Assembly (NCBI GenBank): GCA_022827025.1
Contig: JAJDTT010000246.1
Location: 1 to 48,525, forward strand
DNA from: Acidobacteriota bacterium
GTDB lineage: Bacteria > Acidobacteriota > UBA6911 > RPQK01 > JAJDTT01
Direction of reading: 5' to 3'
Length of the DNA stretch: 48,525 nt
Shown one piece after another: positions 24,638 through 33,403 of the stretch. Each line of letters starts with the position of its first letter. The first letter of the stretch is position 1. The notes under the pieces were generated by a model. The model was not told where the DNA came from. It did no database searches and saw nothing but the letters and a program-made list of their open reading frames with translations. A program made the position numbers and the translations under genes.

Positions 24638-27600
24638 TCAGGTTAAATCCAATGTCGCAATTAGTTCTTTCAAGCCTTGCTTGCGAGCAGACGAAAGATC
24701 AGTCTCGAGTAGTTTGTCAACAAGTTGTCCTCCTCCATACCACATGTGTCCAGACGAACATGACGTTCCCAAATGAATCAACAGTTGTGCGACCTTTTCA
24801 GGATATCTCTGCCAAATGTCTTTTGTGTCGAACTCATGAATCAGCGTCGAGAGATCCGATTGAATCTCTGGCATCCTGACCGCGCAATCAACGGCCTCGG
24901 AAAACACGGCTTGCAATGCCGGCAACCATCCAAGCATCATTCTCGTTTCTTCCGGTTCGAGAGGGGCCGGTTTCCCCTGTAGACGCCCTGTCCAGTAAGC
25001 CTCAAGCCAACGATCCCACTGTTGAATTTGTTGTGCGTCGTCCATCGATCGTAAGCAGTCCGATACTTTCATTGCAAAGTTCTCTCTTATGTCGTTATCA
25101 GCATGTTTAAACAACCTTGGTATCCATTTCCGGAGCGGATTCTCGACGAAATAGACGATCATGGAAACGTAGTGTCCAACAAAACGATCACGACAGCCGG
25201 ACAATTGCGCTCTAATTCTTGGAACAGCCTTGAAGAAGGCTGGGCTCAACAGATCTGCCGAAGTCGGTGCAAGCTTTCCCCATTTCAGGAAGCTGTGCCA
25301 GGCCGCCTGAAAGTCACCGACATCGTCGCGCACGTAGAACAACGGAAGCACGTTCTCCCGAGTCCACGCTTCGTCGACTGCTACAAGGAACGAGAAGTGA
25401 GCAGTAAGAACCGCACGACCAAGCCTTCCTGGAAACGATTGATCCTGTAGGATTTGTGACAATGCAACCAGATATTCACCCGTCATCCCCCCGGGTGCAA
25501 AATCTTTCTGATTTTTCCGAATCGAGAGTGAGTGCAACCAAAATTCAGCCAATTTCCCCGCAGGACGGTTGATTGCCGTTGTCAACCAGTCACCGGTTTG
25601 TTCTGGCGGTTCCTCCTGGCTAAGGTGCTGCCACAGATCCGAAGCGATCGTGTTTGCCCGAGTCAGCACGTTCAGTGCATAAGGTCTTCCGCCATCTTTC
25701 ACAAGCGAGTAAAGATTTTTCGCAATACCGTTAGCCTGTTTTCCATACAGTTCCACCGACCCAAGCCGATCCAGCACGGCACGATGGCGACTCTCGTTCA
25801 GCTCCATGTTCGACCAGACGCGCATCAACGCGGACCAAAGATCCGAGTCCCATTGTTCCTCATCCGCCAGAGCTTGCGCCAATCCGAGACCCCATTCAAA
25901 GTCTCTTTCTGACGCGGTTTCAACGGCATGTAATAATCCAACGCGGTCAGGACCGTCGAACTCCGTTCGTTCAAATGACAGTAGTCTTGGTAGCCACTCA
26001 CAAGGCCGGCGTTTCAGGAGTTTCTCAACGGTCCAAGGGCTCTGATGAGAAAATGATCCCCCGCCGATCCCGATCCAGTGAGTAAAATCGGGATGTTCGC
26101 GGGGTTTGCACATGGGGTACTGATCTGACAAATTTCGTAACTCGCTCTTGGCCAAATGGCAGTCCGGAGCTGCCCTGTGCAGCCAGTCCAGCCAGTCGAA
26201 ATGGTATTGCGCAGTGTATATCTCCGTCTGTGGATCATCCTCATTTGGCCAACGATAGGCCCGCACCGCATCAACGAAGGCCCTACGTTGTTCTGGACTG
26301 GCGTCAGGATAGGCTTTTTGTGCTATACGAAATATTTCGTGATGGGCCGCGATATCGTTGATATCAATTTTCTTGAGCAACCAGTCGATTTTTCCATCTG
26401 GCAGAAGGTCACGTCGTATGTAAAGTGTGTGCACCGCCATTCGACGAAGCAGCGGTACGTTAGAACCGGCGAGTTCGTCGCACCAAAGTGCTGCTGCCTC
26501 AGTATCATTGTGAGCCAGCCATTCGAGACAGTCCCGTGTGGTATCAATCAGCACATCGACGGCTTCAGGGTTTTCGTCTTGTTCATGGGACTCAATTGCT
26601 GATCGATCGTAACTTGTTTGGTCCCATTCACATGTGGCCGCTTTCCAGGCCCTCAACTTAAGATGTTGGTCTTGCAACCGTCTGGATATCCTTTTGAGCA
26701 GTGGTTCGGCCACTTGAGCTAAGCTCGGTTTCAGACCTTCCCACAATTCGTTCATTGAAAAACGGTCGTCGAAAAAATAGGTCTCCACCCGAATCGGAGA
26801 TTGTGGCCCAGATCGGTCTAGATCAGGCAAACGATACGCTGGCTTGAGGACCAAATGGCTCTCCGCCATTGCGTCGAAAATAGATATTAGATCTTCGACC
26901 ATTCCATGGTTTATGCACTGCTTTCCCAGCCACAGAAATATGAAGTCACGTCCGTCCCGCGGTGCTGCAGTTATCAACAATGATATCCATTGTGACAAAA
27001 TATCCTTTTTTATCGGAACTTGTTCCTTCAACCCAATCTTACGTCCGAGTTCACGCCAAAAATATGGATTCAAGTACATACGATGTTGGGCAATCAACGA
27101 AAACAACTCGTCGGCATGATCGTGAGCGAATTGCTTGGCCAACCATTCAGCTAAAATCTTGTCTCGTTCTCCGAGATCGCCGTCGTTGAATAGAGTGCCA
27201 AGTTTCTGGCGTTCATTAAGCCATTCGATCCATTCAGGTAGACAAGCAGACTTGGTGAAAAAGCGAGTCTTAATTGGATCCTCGAGAGCTTCCTCGATAA
27301 GATCGATTTCGTCGTCGCCGATAGGAGGAGGTTTTGCCGCCAATTCCGTTATTTCTCGTTGCCAGTCGAGGATACTGCGTGAAACGTATTCCGCCAGGCG
27401 ATGGACTTCTCTTGACAGCGTTTGGTGGTCTTGTTTGCTCGCCTGTCGATAGGGTATGGTCTCGACACCGAGCAACTGCCAGCGTTGCGGATCAACATCG
27501 AGTTGCGGCGTCAAGGCAAATCTTTTTCCAGGCTGATTTTCCGGCAGGGCGCGGGCCAAGTAGCGCATTACCGTGTCGTTGTGCCCGTAACCTACAAAAA

Positions 27601-28228
27601 GTACAGTGTATTCTCGGAACAGCCCGGTTAGAAAACGGCGTGCCCACCCCTCAGTGAGGTACGCTCGACCGAAGTCCGCGTCTGTAAGCACCATATTCTC
27701 TGGTCGACTAACGGCTCCGTGAACGTGAATGATGCCCGTGAAGTCATGCCCCAGAGGAAGAGCAGGTCCCCGAAATATTTCTAATTCCGGTTTTGGGGGA
27801 AACAGGTGCTGTGCCGCCAGTTCGAACAGCAAATCGAAATTCGTCGTGACGATGCGCACGTGGGCCACATCGGGAAAAAGTCGCAAAAGGTCTCGGTGCA
27901 ATTTCGTGGGCACCAGATCATTTCCCGACAGCTCGTGGACGGCGAGCTCGTGGACGTTCGTCCCGTTGTTGCGGAGTTTTCCAAGGAACTGATCTACAGG
28001 CTCGTCCGGTCTCGGCGTGGCACCCGTACCTTCGGCGATCCTGCAGGCCAAAGTGTCGAAATCCGGGAGGCAAGCGGGTTTACCCATCGAGACTCCGGCA
28101 CCGGCAAAAACCACCAGCCGTCGGTCGCGTAAGGCAGCCTTCAGGGGTTTCGGAAATCGAATTCGCGGAAAATTCCTGATTTCCGATCTGGGATGCTCCA
28201 CGCGTGCGCCACCGGACCGTTCGGTCAT
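24638..28228 (-). CDS. SIR2-domain defence protein with DUF4020-like C-terminus
   Basis: A 1196-residue protein. The N-terminal SIR2 domain has FAGAGVS (41-47), VTTNFD (127-132), HVHG with the likely catalytic H170, and GYGHND (213-218). The remaining 900 or so residues are helical and end in a region like DUF4020 (DIWQRYPEKVAQLLIHLG). Bacterial SIR2 defence proteins degrade NAD+ on phage infection and cause abortive infection; that role here is inferred from family and context. Its ATG overlaps the stop of the upstream ATPase gene by one base (TAATG), suggesting a two-gene module. The sampled DNA is roughly 40-45% GC, against 60% or more in the flanking core BREX genes, which points to a separate origin. 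Confidence 0.88.
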   Translation of the reverse strand: MTERSGGARVEHPRSEIRNFPRIRFPKPLKAALRDRRLVVFAGAGVSMGKPACLPDFDTLACRIAEGTGATPRPDEPVDQFLGKLRNNGTNVHELAVHELSGNDLVPTKLHRDLLRLFPDVAHVRIVTTNFDLLFELAAQHLFPPKPELEIFRGPALPLGHDFTGIIHVHGAVSRPENMVLTDADFGRAYLTEGWARRFLTGLFREYTVLFVGYGHNDTVMRYLARALPENQPGKRFALTPQLDVDPQRWQLLGVETIPYRQASKQDHQTLSREVHRLAEYVSRSILDWQREITELAAKPPPIGDDEIDLIEEALEDPIKTRFFTKSACLPEWIEWLNERQKLGTLFNDGDLGERDKILAEWLAKQFAHDHADELFSLIAQHRMYLNPYFWRELGRKIGLKEQVPIKKDILSQWISLLITAAPRDGRDFIFLWLGKQCINHGMVEDLISIFDAMAESHLVLKPAYRLPDLDRSGPQSPIRVETYFFDDRFSMNELWEGLKPSLAQVAEPLLKRISRRLQDQHLKLRAWKAATCEWDQTSYDRSAIESHEQDENPEAVDVLIDTTRDCLEWLAHNDTEAAALWCDELAGSNVPLLRRMAVHTLYIRRDLLPDGKIDWLLKKIDINDIAAHHEIFRIAQKAYPDASPEQRRAFVDAVRAYRWPNEDDPQTEIYTAQYHFDWLDWLHRAAPDCHLAKSELRNLSDQYPMCKPREHPDFTHWIGIGGGSFSHQSPWTVEKLLKRRPCEWLPRLLSFERTEFDGPDRVGLLHAVETASERDFEWGLGLAQALADEEQWDSDLWSALMRVWSNMELNESRHRAVLDRLGSVELYGKQANGIAKNLYSLVKDGGRPYALNVLTRANTIASDLWQHLSQEEPPEQTGDWLTTAINRPAGKLAEFWLHSLSIRKNQKDFAPGGMTGEYLVALSQILQDQSFPGRLGRAVLTAHFSFLVAVDEAWTRENVLPLFYVRDDVGDFQAAWHSFLKWGKLAPTSADLLSPAFFKAVPRIRAQLSGCRDRFVGHYVSMIVYFVENPLRKWIPRLFKHADNDIRENFAMKVSDCLRSMDDAQQIQQWDRWLEAYWTGRLQGKPAPLEPEETRMMLGWLPALQAVFSEAVDCAVRMPEIQSDLSTLIHEFDTKDIWQRYPEKVAQLLIHLGTSCSSGHMWYGGGQLVDKLLETDLSSARKQGLKELIATLDLT

Positions 28229-29346
28229 TATCGCACCTCAATGTCCTGATCAACGGCGACCAGTATCTGCTCTGCATCAAGACTCACGGCTCTGTCCAGG
28301 GCCCCGATCTTCTGGATCGACACGTCCCGGGCAAATTCCGGACGGGACCGGACGAGGGACGCGAGGCCCCGGATACAGTCGTAGCTGTGCGTCGTGGCGA
28401 AGACCTGAACCGAGGATTTTCTCGCCGCTTCAACAACCAGTCGCCACATGTCTTCCATGATGGTCCAGTGCAAGCCCGTGTCGATCCCATCGACCAGCAG
28501 AAACCCGTTGGCCGTTCGAATGAGTGAAATCGAGAGTGCAAGAAGTCGCCGCATCCCATCCCCGTAGCTGCCGAATGGAGCTCGACGGCCACTCCCGCGA
28601 AATCCCAGTAGTACGCCGGCCCTGCCCGAACGGCCCCCTGAACCGGCGCTCGTCAGAAAGTGGATGGACTCAAGATCGGCGTCGAGAATCTGCAATGCCT
28701 CGATGACCTCGGATTCTCGTCCCTCCATCAGGACCCGGTCCCACATTGTCCGCGTGTGATCGGGATCGAGTGAATCCGGAGCGACGAACCGGACCGACGG
28801 TCGCACGGGTAGAATCTCGGACCACGGTCTGCGAAATCGGACGCCTGTTGGAATCAACAGCGTTCCGTCTTCGGTGATGGGAATGTCTGGTAGGTTGTCG
28901 AACATGCGCCCTTTAATCTGGGGGGCTATCCGGAGGACCAGAGGCAGGACCTGATTGGAATCGTCATCGAAAACGGGGGATTGGACCCGGTCTTTAAGGG
29001 TGGCCTGCTCAACCATGACGGACACCTGTCCGTACCTTCCGTTCCCGTCACCTGATGAAAGACGAAAACCCGCGCCCGGCGCCACACGATGACCGGAGAA
29101 GAAGTGGGAGATGTCAGGCTCCCATCCTTGTCCAAGCGCGGCGTCCGTGTCATTCACTACACCCTTCCGATTCGCCAACCGTGCAAGGACAAGGGGATCG
29201 CTTCCCGAAACCAGAAGATGTATCGCTTCGAGAATCGACGTCTTGCCACAGTTATTCTTGCCGACGAGCAGATTGATGCGTGTCAGATTAGTCAATTCGT
29301 AGACGTCGAATCCGCGAAACCTGTCCAGTTTGAGGGTGCCGAGCAT
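28228..29346 (-). CDS. OLD-like AAA family ATPase
   Basis: 372 residues from the ATG at 29344-29346, which has GAGGA about 9 bases upstream; an alternative ATG at 29365-29367 adds 7 residues. The N-terminus LGTLKLDRFRGF leads to Walker A GKNNCGKTS (29-37), typical of AAA_15/AAA_21 (OLD-like) ATPases. The C-terminal half has FGSYGDGMRRLLALS (signature-like), LLVDGIDTGLH (Walker B, D286 then G287) and FATTHSYDC. The residue after the Walker B Asp is Gly instead of the usual catalytic Glu (codon GGG). There is no TOPRIM nuclease domain, so it probably works with a partner, most likely the SIR2 protein it overlaps. It follows brxC by 30 bases. Confidence 0.85.
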   Translation of the reverse strand: MLGTLKLDRFRGFDVYELTNLTRINLLVGKNNCGKTSILEAIHLLVSGSDPLVLARLANRKGVVNDTDAALGQGWEPDISHFFSGHRVAPGAGFRLSSGDGNGRYGQVSVMVEQATLKDRVQSPVFDDDSNQVLPLVLRIAPQIKGRMFDNLPDIPITEDGTLLIPTGVRFRRPWSEILPVRPSVRFVAPDSLDPDHTRTMWDRVLMEGRESEVIEALQILDADLESIHFLTSAGSGGRSGRAGVLLGFRGSGRRAPFGSYGDGMRRLLALSISLIRTANGFLLVDGIDTGLHWTIMEDMWRLVVEAARKSSVQVFATTHSYDCIRGLASLVRSRPEFARDVSIQKIGALDRAVSLDAEQILVAVDQDIEVR

Positions 29347-29376
29347 GTTGTCGTTCCTCGTGTCCATGCATGGCAG

Positions 29377-32300
29377 TCAACGTACGATCACCGGTCCGTT
29401 CTTTACCGCTTCGACCAGTTTCTCCTCCTGCTCCTGCAGCCAATCCCGCACCGCGATCTCGTCGGCCAGGGTTCCCCGGCGAACCTTGACCGTCGTCGTG
29501 TGAAGTTCGGGTTCAATTTCATGCAGCCGCTTGGCGGCCTCCTCCATTGCCCGGTCGGTCCGTGCGGTCACGGCGTCGATCTCGGCGCGCCAAGCGTCGA
29601 GCGGGCGGGCGTCGAGGGTCCTTCTCAATTCGTCGTCCGTCGCCACGGCGGGAGCCGTCGACGCTGCAAGGCCGGTTCGACGGAGGATCTCCTGTTGATC
29701 ACGGGGGGCCAACGTCGACCAACTGGCGTCGCTGAGCAACGTGGCTCCAGCGGCTTCGATCTTCGTGGTCAACTTCAAGTGCATCGCACTCAGGGCTTGG
29801 CGCAACGCGCCTGCAAGGGTCGCAACCAGCGGCCGGACCGGGTCGGTCTCGTCCAGCAGCGAACGTTGGGCATGGATGGCGTCGAGTTCCGGTCCTGTTT
29901 CAGTGGCCACCGGAAGACCGTAGGCGTGGCGGTGAAGAGCAGTCGCGAGGTCCCAGATTGGTTTGCGGCGGCGAACCCTTCCTTCCAGAATGGTCCAGAC
30001 GCTTATTCGTTTCTTCAGGGCGTCCTTCCGCGAGTGGATCTCGGCGAGTTGCTCACTGCCGGCCAGACGCTTCAGGTCGTCGACGAAGGTGGTGTCCGGC
30101 ACCGCCCGAAGAGGGGCAGGACCGCCGGCGCGCCGTCCCAGATCGGCGAGGGCATCGAGGAACTCAGGTGCCCGGTTCTCCTCTTCCCCCGACCTCGTCG
30201 TCACGTCGAGCTTCGCGAACAGATCTCGCAGGGCGATCCGCTGGACCGCCGTCAGGCGAACCCTCTCTGGGCGGAACACCGCCCCCTTGATCCCGGCTTG
30301 GTCGAGGCTGCCCGCGGGCACGGGCTGCCCGTTTCGGGTGGCTCGCAGATGTCCGTTGCGATGAAGCGCGATCAGCACCGCATCGACGGCGTCTTGGGGC
30401 CAGCCATAGGGCGCCGTCTTGAGCTTCTTGTGCACCGCCGTGCCGCGCGCGCCCGCGCCGATGACGGAAAGGGTTTCTTTGGCGACGGGATGGGCATCGG
30501 TAGCGCCATCCCAACCGACCACCTTGAGGGGCTGGTCCGAGCCGTCCCGGGCACGGCGCAATGCAGACTCCCATGCGTTGTGGTCACCGTCGCCGAACCG
30601 GTGGAAGAGGCGAGCAAGAGACGCCTTGGCGCCGGTCGTCAGCTTCTCGCCGAGATCGATTCCGAAAATCTCGGTGCCTCCCCCTTGGAGCACTGTCGCG
30701 GAGCGGATGATCTCACCGATGATCTCGTCCCGCTCCCGCTCGGCGAGTCTCTGCCGGCTCTGCATGCTGTCACGGGCTTCTTCTCCCGGGGACGACGCAG
30801 GGGTCCCGTAGTGTTCCAGGACCTGACGGGCGGCCTCGACGTCGATGATCCGATTCTTCAACTGGTCCGCGCTCTTCTTGGGTAGATGGAGATGGAGGAT
30901 CGGGTCCTCGGCACCCAGCCGACGGGCATGGTCTTCCGTTTCCCGAAATGGCGACGACCAGCCGTCGCGCATCCGGACCGTGACCTTGTCGCCCCCGCTT
31001 CTGGGGGCGTTGCCGCCTGTTTGGACAGCGATTCGACGCCGGAGTTTGGATTTCCCGTGGATGAGTCTGACGCCGTTCAGAATTTCTTGGACCGCCGCGC
31101 CGAAAAGCTGGTCGCGTCGCGAGGCGATTTCGACCTCACTCTGGCGTAGCGCGGCCTGCCTCGTGCGGAACTCCCCGTCCCACTCGGCTCCCTCGGTGGT
31201 CTGGATACGGAATTCGTCGCGGACACGCATCAGGACGGAGTCACGCGCCAGGGAGTCCAACGCATCCTCCACCCTCTTCCGGAACGGACCGGAGTCGTCT
31301 GTGACGTTGGCCACCAGCAGATCGGCCAGCGTGACGGCGTTGGCTCGCACTCCGGTGTCTACAACCGCCTCGCGCGGAAGCTTCCCGATCAGGAAGACGA
31401 GCCCGCACAGATCGCACCGGAGGCGGCCCTCCTCCGTGCCGTCGTCGAGCTTCCGGATGCGGGTGTTGATCTCATTCAGAAGCACGCCGGTGTTGACCAG
31501 GCTCGGCGCCAGCGCATCGAAGAGATCGCTTGCCGGGATGGTGGTGCCGAGGGGCCGTTCGGCGACCCGGTGGAGCGAGTCGTGAAGGATGCGGAGTTGC
31601 GAGCGGAGCTGGCTCTGGCTCCCGGCGGTGTCCACCGCTTGGAAGCAGGCCTCCCAGAAACGGCGTCTGGAACAGAGCAGGGGGTAATCGAGGGTGCGAT
31701 CCTGCCGGTCTTCCGTCCGTGATCCGAGACCCGTGCCCTGGAGATGACGTGCCACCTCGCCGGAGTGGGCCTCGAACATCTGCTCCACGTCCCGGACGGC
31801 GCTCGCCTTCTTGTGCAGCAGCACCTTGCGGGTCACCGTTGTCACGTCCGAGTCGCTCAGCTCCACTGTGATCCGGAAACGGTCGCGCAACCACATCAGG
31901 GCAGGCGTCCCGGCGGAAAGGGCCGACTGGCCGGCGCCGACCAGCATGACGCGGCTGTCGAACTCAGTCTGGACCGCCTCGGCAACCTCGGTGATGGCGG
32001 CCGAACGGTCCTGTACCTCGTTGATGTACTGCTGGACCTCGTCCAGAACCAGCACGGTCAAGGGCAGCGTTCCATCATCGGCAAGGGCCTTTCGGGCCGA
32101 GTTGATGAACTGCTCGGTGCTGATGTCGGTGGTGAGCTGCGGGAACTGATGAATCAGCACTTGGCGAGCGGCCTTGAGGTCGGACGCGAAGCCCGGGTCG
32201 GCCTCGATCAGAGCCCCCGCGATCACCGGGCTGACGTAAAGGTTGTTCAACTCTCTGAGCCATGCTTTGCCCGTCGCTTCGACTGCGCTACGGACGGTTT

Positions 32301-32847
32301 CGAGGAGCCCCTCGTCTCGTAACCAGAAACAGAATTGTGCCTGGGGGTACTGGGCGGGCCAACCGCGGGCGCGCAACAGTATCGAGAGCACCGTACTCCT
32401 CACGTGGTCGATACTGCCTCCCAGGAGCGTGCCGGCCGCAGCCACCGGAGCCTTGCCGGTGCGGCGTGCCTGGATGTCGAGTTCGCGAAGCTGAGCCTCG
32501 ATCTCGTCAGGAAGTCCTCGGCGCACCAGGGCTCGGGCTTGGGCTCCGTCGGGAAACCGTGTGTTCACCCACAAGTGCGTCAGCATCTTGAGCAAGTGGG
32601 ACTTGCCGCTGCCGAAGAAGCCGCTGACCCAGGCCGAGTCCTGGCGGTTTTTTCCGAGATTGGAAAGGTAGTTGTCCATGATCCGCTGGAGAGCATCGCC
32701 GAACTGCCCGTCGCAGACGAAGGTTTCAAGTTCGGCGTGTAATTCGGCTATTGCCTGCTCGTCTTCCGTCTCCATGATCCGCGCTTGGCCGTTGTTGGCG
32801 AGACGCGCCGAGCGAGGATCGCGATCGAGTACTTGGTGAATCTTCAC
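29377..32847 (-). CDS. brxC: BREX ATPase BrxC
   Basis: A 1156-residue P-loop protein. The N-terminus MKIHQVLDRDPRSARLANNG and the early Walker A GFFGSGKS (76-83), followed by HLLKMLTHLW, are characteristic of BrxC/PglY. Walker B is VLVLDEVQQ (265-273). A CDLC pair near residue 480 and long helical segments follow. BrxC is a core BREX component thought to act as an ATP-driven motor or scaffold with BrxB and PglX/PglZ. Its ATG overlaps the brxB stop by 4 bases. Base composition matches the flanking core BREX genes and not the AT-rich SIR2 gene downstream. Confidence 0.94.
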   Translation of the reverse strand: MKIHQVLDRDPRSARLANNGQARIMETEDEQAIAELHAELETFVCDGQFGDALQRIMDNYLSNLGKNRQDSAWVSGFFGSGKSHLLKMLTHLWVNTRFPDGAQARALVRRGLPDEIEAQLRELDIQARRTGKAPVAAAGTLLGGSIDHVRSTVLSILLRARGWPAQYPQAQFCFWLRDEGLLETVRSAVEATGKAWLRELNNLYVSPVIAGALIEADPGFASDLKAARQVLIHQFPQLTTDISTEQFINSARKALADDGTLPLTVLVLDEVQQYINEVQDRSAAITEVAEAVQTEFDSRVMLVGAGQSALSAGTPALMWLRDRFRITVELSDSDVTTVTRKVLLHKKASAVRDVEQMFEAHSGEVARHLQGTGLGSRTEDRQDRTLDYPLLCSRRRFWEACFQAVDTAGSQSQLRSQLRILHDSLHRVAERPLGTTIPASDLFDALAPSLVNTGVLLNEINTRIRKLDDGTEEGRLRCDLCGLVFLIGKLPREAVVDTGVRANAVTLADLLVANVTDDSGPFRKRVEDALDSLARDSVLMRVRDEFRIQTTEGAEWDGEFRTRQAALRQSEVEIASRRDQLFGAAVQEILNGVRLIHGKSKLRRRIAVQTGGNAPRSGGDKVTVRMRDGWSSPFRETEDHARRLGAEDPILHLHLPKKSADQLKNRIIDVEAARQVLEHYGTPASSPGEEARDSMQSRQRLAERERDEIIGEIIRSATVLQGGGTEIFGIDLGEKLTTGAKASLARLFHRFGDGDHNAWESALRRARDGSDQPLKVVGWDGATDAHPVAKETLSVIGAGARGTAVHKKLKTAPYGWPQDAVDAVLIALHRNGHLRATRNGQPVPAGSLDQAGIKGAVFRPERVRLTAVQRIALRDLFAKLDVTTRSGEEENRAPEFLDALADLGRRAGGPAPLRAVPDTTFVDDLKRLAGSEQLAEIHSRKDALKKRISVWTILEGRVRRRKPIWDLATALHRHAYGLPVATETGPELDAIHAQRSLLDETDPVRPLVATLAGALRQALSAMHLKLTTKIEAAGATLLSDASWSTLAPRDQQEILRRTGLAASTAPAVATDDELRRTLDARPLDAWRAEIDAVTARTDRAMEEAAKRLHEIEPELHTTTVKVRRGTLADEIAVRDWLQEQEEKLVEAVKNGPVIVR

Positions 32848-33401
32848 GGGATCGGGCCTCCGCCGTGGAGTGTGATGCCTTGCGCCAGGTAGCTCCAGCC
32901 GTCGCGGGCGTCGAGCAACCGGTAGTTGTTGTCGTTCTTGGTGCCGGGGAAGAAGACCACGAGACGGCCCCGGATCGATTGCTCCACCGAGCGGATCAGA
33001 TCGGAGACGCGCAGAAACCCGTAGAGCGATCCGACCCCCAGGAGCGCCACCACGGTGTCGTCACCGGTGTTCTCCAACTCCGCGGTGAGCTTGTGAACCG
33101 CCTCGCCCCGGAACTCCCCCGCGACTTTCATCCCCAGGAGTTCCGGGTTTTCGAACCAGGCTTCCCGGTACTCGTCCCCGGCCAGCCAGTCGGTGAACCA
33201 GCGGGTGCAATCGACCAGCGTCCAACGGTGTCTGCTACGCTCGGTCGCCTGCTTGAACTCCCCGATGCGCGCCCGCAGGGTGCGCTCCAACTCCTTCTCG
33301 TAGACTACCAGCATCACCCGTTGCGCACCCGCCAGAGTTCGCTGCCAGGGCACGCTCACATGCCGTTCGTAGACCGCCGCCAGATCCTCGATCCTGCCCA
33401 T
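32844..33401 (-). CDS. brxB: BREX protein BrxB (DUF1788)
   Basis: 185 residues from the ATG at 33399-33401, two bases after the brxA-like stop; a longer in-frame reading up to 33551 would run inside the upstream gene and is not needed. The sequence shows the DUF1788 pattern: MVVYEKELERTLRARIGEF-like helix (VYEKELERTLRARIGEFK), WTLVDCTRWFTDWLAGDEYREAWFENP read in parts as TLVDCTRWFTDWL and EYREAWFE, then VALLGVGSLYGFLRVSDLI and GRLVVFFPGTK near the C-terminus. Length fits the family's usual 190 or so residues. BrxB is a small BREX component needed for defence in type-1 systems, with no known enzymatic motif. It overlaps brxC by 4 bases. Confidence 0.9.
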   Translation of the reverse strand: MGRIEDLAAVYERHVSVPWQRTLAGAQRVMLVVYEKELERTLRARIGEFKQATERSRHRWTLVDCTRWFTDWLAGDEYREAWFENPELLGMKVAGEFRGEAVHKLTAELENTGDDTVVALLGVGSLYGFLRVSDLIRSVEQSIRGRLVVFFPGTKNDNNYRLLDARDGWSYLAQGITLHGGGPIP

Positions 33402-33403
33402 CT

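Noticed and set aside
29089-30885. 598-residue plus-strand ORF opposite the BrxC and ATPase genes
   Set aside because: It crosses two recognisable genes on the other strand and has no domain.
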